8,277 bases of DNA from Syntrophobacterales bacterium (GTDB lineage: Bacteria > Desulfobacterota > Syntrophia > Syntrophales > JAAYKM01). The stretch covers positions 1-8,277 of the forward strand of contig JAITWQ010000181.1 of the NCBI GenBank assembly GCA_031285215.1. The letters are read 5' to 3'. A program made the position numbers and the translations under genes. A model generated the notes under the pieces. That model was not told the DNA's origin, did no database searches, and saw nothing but the letters and a program-made list of their open reading frames with translations. This document shows, one piece after another, positions 5,874 to 8,277 of this stretch (position 1 is the stretch's first letter; every line of letters begins with the position of its first letter).

Positions 5874-8277
5874 ATGAGGTATAAATATAAGCATTTACCA
5901 TACACCGCATTACTGTTTACAGGTCTGTTCATCACTTTAGCGGCGACGGCATCCCAAGCCGGCGTTTTGAGTACCGATGCCGGATTTGCGGCAAATGCCG
6001 GTCATGATTTCTTCGTCATGTTAGCCGTGACTGCCGCCATTATCATTGTAATCATTGGCGTTGGCGTACTCATCGTCAACGACAGGAAGCGCAGTAAACG
6101 GATATATAAGCTGCAGGAACTTATGTACGCCGTAAATAATACGGCGACCGTACTCCTTGCGGCGAATGATGAGACGTTTGAATCCTCACTCAAAAAGGGT
6201 GTGGGATATATGGCCCGCTGGGTTGATGTTGACCGCGTCTATATCTGGAAAAATGAGGTGATAGACGGAACCCTTTACTATGTCAATCAATATGAATGGA
6301 TAAGCGGCGTCAGCCTGTCAGGTCTGACGGTTCACCCCAATATGAAATATCCTTACGACGTTCATCCCGGTTGGGAAGAGGATAAATTTCGCCGGGGCGA
6401 ATGTGTAAACGGCCCGATTTCCAGTCTGCATACGGGCGTGCAGGGTATGTTAAACCCCTATGGCGTAAAATCAATTCTGGTTATACCGGTTCATTTGCAC
6501 GGGCATTTCTGGGGGTTTGTCAGCTTTGACGATTGTCATAACGAGCGTACCTTTACGGAAACTGAAGTCGATACCCTGCGTTCCGCAAGCCTGGTGATGG
6601 TCAATGCTATAAATCGCAGAGAAATGGTTCAGGATATTCGCGCGACAGCCGCAAAGCTGGAGGCCGTGATAACCAATTATCCGGGTGTGATCTGGAGCGT
6701 AGATCAAAACAACGTAATCACCTTGTTCAACGGTCTTTATCTGAAAGAAATCGGCGTTGTCCCTTCATTTTTGGAAGGTAAAAATCTTGATATTGCCAGA
6801 CAAAAAAACCGGCATTTGGATATAATTGAAAACGTACAAAAAACCTTTGTTGAAGGGCCTCAAGATTGGATTTCCGAAATTGACGACAAAAAATTTCATG
6901 TGCGTACCATGCCCATCTATGACGATGATGGTTGTGTAATCAGTGTGGTGGGAAGCGTTGATGATCTGACGGAAATAATCCAGCTTCAGGAAAAACTGGC
7001 GAACGCGTTGAAAGAGGCTCAGGAAGCCAGCCAGGCCAAGAGTAATTTCCTCTCGAATATGAGCCATGAAATTCGCACACCCATGAACGCCATCATTGGT
7101 ATGACGAAGATCGGCAAATCGGCCTCCGGCGTGGAGCGCATGCTCTACGCCTTTGACAGGATAGACGGCGCTTCCGTCCATCTTCTGGGCATCATCAACG
7201 ATATTCTCGATATGTCAAAGATTGAAGCGGCTAAATTTGAGCTGTCGCGGGAGGAGTTTAATTTTGAAGAGATTCTTCTGAAAGTTGTCAACGTGATTGG
7301 CTTTCGCACAGAGGAAAAACGGCAGAAATTTACCATATTCATTGACAAAAAAATTCCCGCGAATCTTATAGGCGACGACCAGCGCCTCTCCCAGGTCATC
7401 ACCAATTTACTGTCCAATGCCGTAAAGTTCACGCCGGAGGGAAAAACGATACGCCTGGAATCCCATGCCGTCAATGAAAGTGATGGCGTATGCACCTTGA
7501 AATTTTCTGTGATTGATACGGGGATTGGTATCAGCCCGGAGCAGCAGGCCCTCCTTTTTACCTCCTTCCAGCAGGCCGAAAGCGGCACAGCGCGCAAATT
7601 TGGCGGTACCGGCCTTGGTTTAGCCATCTCCAAACATATTGTTGAGCTTATGGGCGGCAGGATATGGGTTGAATCGGAACTGGGCGCGGGCGCGGCCTTC
7701 TCTTTTACCATTCAGATTGAGCGCGGTACGGAGCAGCATGACAGCCCCTTGCTTGCGGACTTGACGAATATCCGCGCCCTTGTGGTGGATGGCGAGGAAG
7801 AAGCACGGGAGTATTTTCTCAGCATTGCGGAACAGCTGGGGTTTGCATGCGATGCTGCGGCCAGCAGTGCGGCGGCGTTGCAAATGATGGATAACAACGC
7901 CCCCTACGACATATGTTTTATTGACCTGGACGTGCCGGGCGGAGGCGGTATTGCACTGTCCCGCCAGATTACGGCGCGCGGCACAGCCAGTCCGATTCTT
8001 GTACTCCTTTCACCGACGGCGTGTAACGAACTTGCCCAGAACGCGAAAGAGGCCGGCGTGGCCGGCTCTCTCTCCAAGCCATTGTTCAAATCTGCCGTTG
8101 CCGAAAGTATCAACAGATATCTCTCCGCGTCGCTTGCTATTTCCGGCGAAACACAAACAAAAGAGGAATTGTCCCTGAAAGGGTATAACCTTCTTCTGGT
8201 GGAAGATATTGAAATTAATAGCGAAATCATTATGGCCATGCTTGAGCCGACATGTTTGGAAATAGATTGCGCAGAAA
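5874..8277 (+). CDS. Membrane-anchored hybrid sensor histidine kinase, TM-TM-GAF-PAS-HisKA-HATPase-REC-REC, 3' end cut by window
   Basis: Only the first 801 residues lie in the window, with no stop before the edge. A basic start leads to a hydrophobic helix (about 8-27, ending in a possible cleavage site near ASQAG), then a loop of about 15 residues, then TM2 (about 45-68) and basic RKRSKR. Next come a GAF domain (about 95-247, with HFWGFVSFDDC at 211-221), one PAS (258-368), HisKA with His398 in [11 protein letters not shown], and HATPase_c with Asn515, DTGIG (548-552) and GGTGLGL (577-583). REC1 (about 632-750) keeps acceptor Asp684 and Lys735 but its acidic pair reads D639-G640. REC2 starts near 770 (LLLVEDIEIN) and is truncated after about 32 residues; by analogy with its paralogue at 24, about 100 residues remain. 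The ATG follows AAGAGAG (5861-5867) at 6 bases; an in-frame TTG at 5868 is the alternative start. Confidence 0.94.
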   Translation, partial: MRYKYKHLPYTALLFTGLFITLAATASQAGVLSTDAGFAANAGHDFFVMLAVTAAIIIVIIGVGVLIVNDRKRSKRIYKLQELMYAVNNTATVLLAANDETFESSLKKGVGYMARWVDVDRVYIWKNEVIDGTLYYVNQYEWISGVSLSGLTVHPNMKYPYDVHPGWEEDKFRRGECVNGPISSLHTGVQGMLNPYGVKSILVIPVHLHGHFWGFVSFDDCHNERTFTETEVDTLRSASLVMVNAINRREMVQDIRATAAKLEAVITNYPGVIWSVDQNNVITLFNGLYLKEIGVVPSFLEGKNLDIARQKNRHLDIIENVQKTFVEGPQDWISEIDDKKFHVRTMPIYDDDGCVISVVGSVDDLTEIIQLQEKLANALKEAQEASQAKSNFLSNMSHEIRTPMNAIIGMTKIGKSASGVERMLYAFDRIDGASVHLLGIINDILDMSKIEAAKFELSREEFNFEEILLKVVNVIGFRTEEKRQKFTIFIDKKIPANLIGDDQRLSQVITNLLSNAVKFTPEGKTIRLESHAVNESDGVCTLKFSVIDTGIGISPEQQALLFTSFQQAESGTARKFGGTGLGLAISKHIVELMGGRIWVESELGAGAAFSFTIQIERGTEQHDSPLLADLTNIRALVVDGEEEAREYFLSIAEQLGFACDAAASSAAALQMMDNNAPYDICFIDLDVPGGGGIALSRQITARGTASPILVLLSPTACNELAQNAKEAGVAGSLSKPLFKSAVAESINRYLSASLAISGETQTKEELSLKGYNLLLVEDIEINSEIIMAMLEPTCLEIDCAE

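Noticed and set aside
7145..7711. 188-codon - strand ORF inside kinase 2
   Set aside because: It is antisense to the conserved kinase core, and similar shadow ORFs appear opposite the same region of kinase 1, as expected from shared codon patterns.

Overview
The window is a bacterial chromosomal segment made almost entirely of signal-transduction genes, all on the + strand. By eye the GC content is moderate (high 40s percent). The layout is: a complete hybrid histidine kinase (24-2858), the large-conductance mechanosensitive channel mscL (3049-3459), a sigma-54 enhancer-binding activator with CBS and PAS sensory domains (3790-5616), and a second, membrane-anchored hybrid histidine kinase that runs off the right edge (5874-8277). 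No tRNA, rRNA, CRISPR array or insertion sequence was recognised.

The organism cannot be named with certainty. CBS-PAS-AAA+-Fis activators with TyrR-like helix-turn-helix ends are typical of anaerobic Firmicutes, including Negativicutes and Clostridia. The hybrid-kinase style (H-box, then two receivers, with PAS or GAF inputs) is common in the same groups and in gut spirochaetes. An anaerobic, possibly host- or sediment-associated bacterium is the best guess. Purine-rich Shine-Dalgarno sequences and sigma-A-like extended -10 promoters fit this but do not prove it.

Region by region: 1-23 holds the ribosome-binding site of kinase 1. The gap 2859-3048 holds a hairpin with a T-tract (likely terminator of kinase 1) followed at once by a promoter-like element for mscL. 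The gap 3460-3789 (330 bases) holds a weak AT-rich terminator, a second promoter-like element strikingly similar to the mscL one, a leader of about 240 bases with a GC hairpin, and a strong Shine-Dalgarno before a TTG start. The gap 5617-5873 holds a doubtful 49-codon ORF, a short tandem repeat and a weak promoter for kinase 2.

How they may work together: the two hybrid kinases are clear paralogues. They share one PAS type, nearly identical HisKA/HATPase cores and a REC-REC tail, but have different inputs: kinase 1 is soluble with three PAS domains, while kinase 2 has two membrane helices, a GAF and one PAS. Neither has a visible DNA-binding output, so phosphate would have to leave through a partner not in this window, or, for kinase 2, through a domain past the edge. 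The sigma-54 activator has no receiver domain and is more likely controlled by ligand binding to its CBS/PAS region than by these kinases. The shared promoter motif is the only sequence link between mscL and the activator gene. The most interesting single detail is that the first receiver of kinase 1 has glutamate where the phospho-accepting aspartate should be, while its paralogue keeps aspartate.
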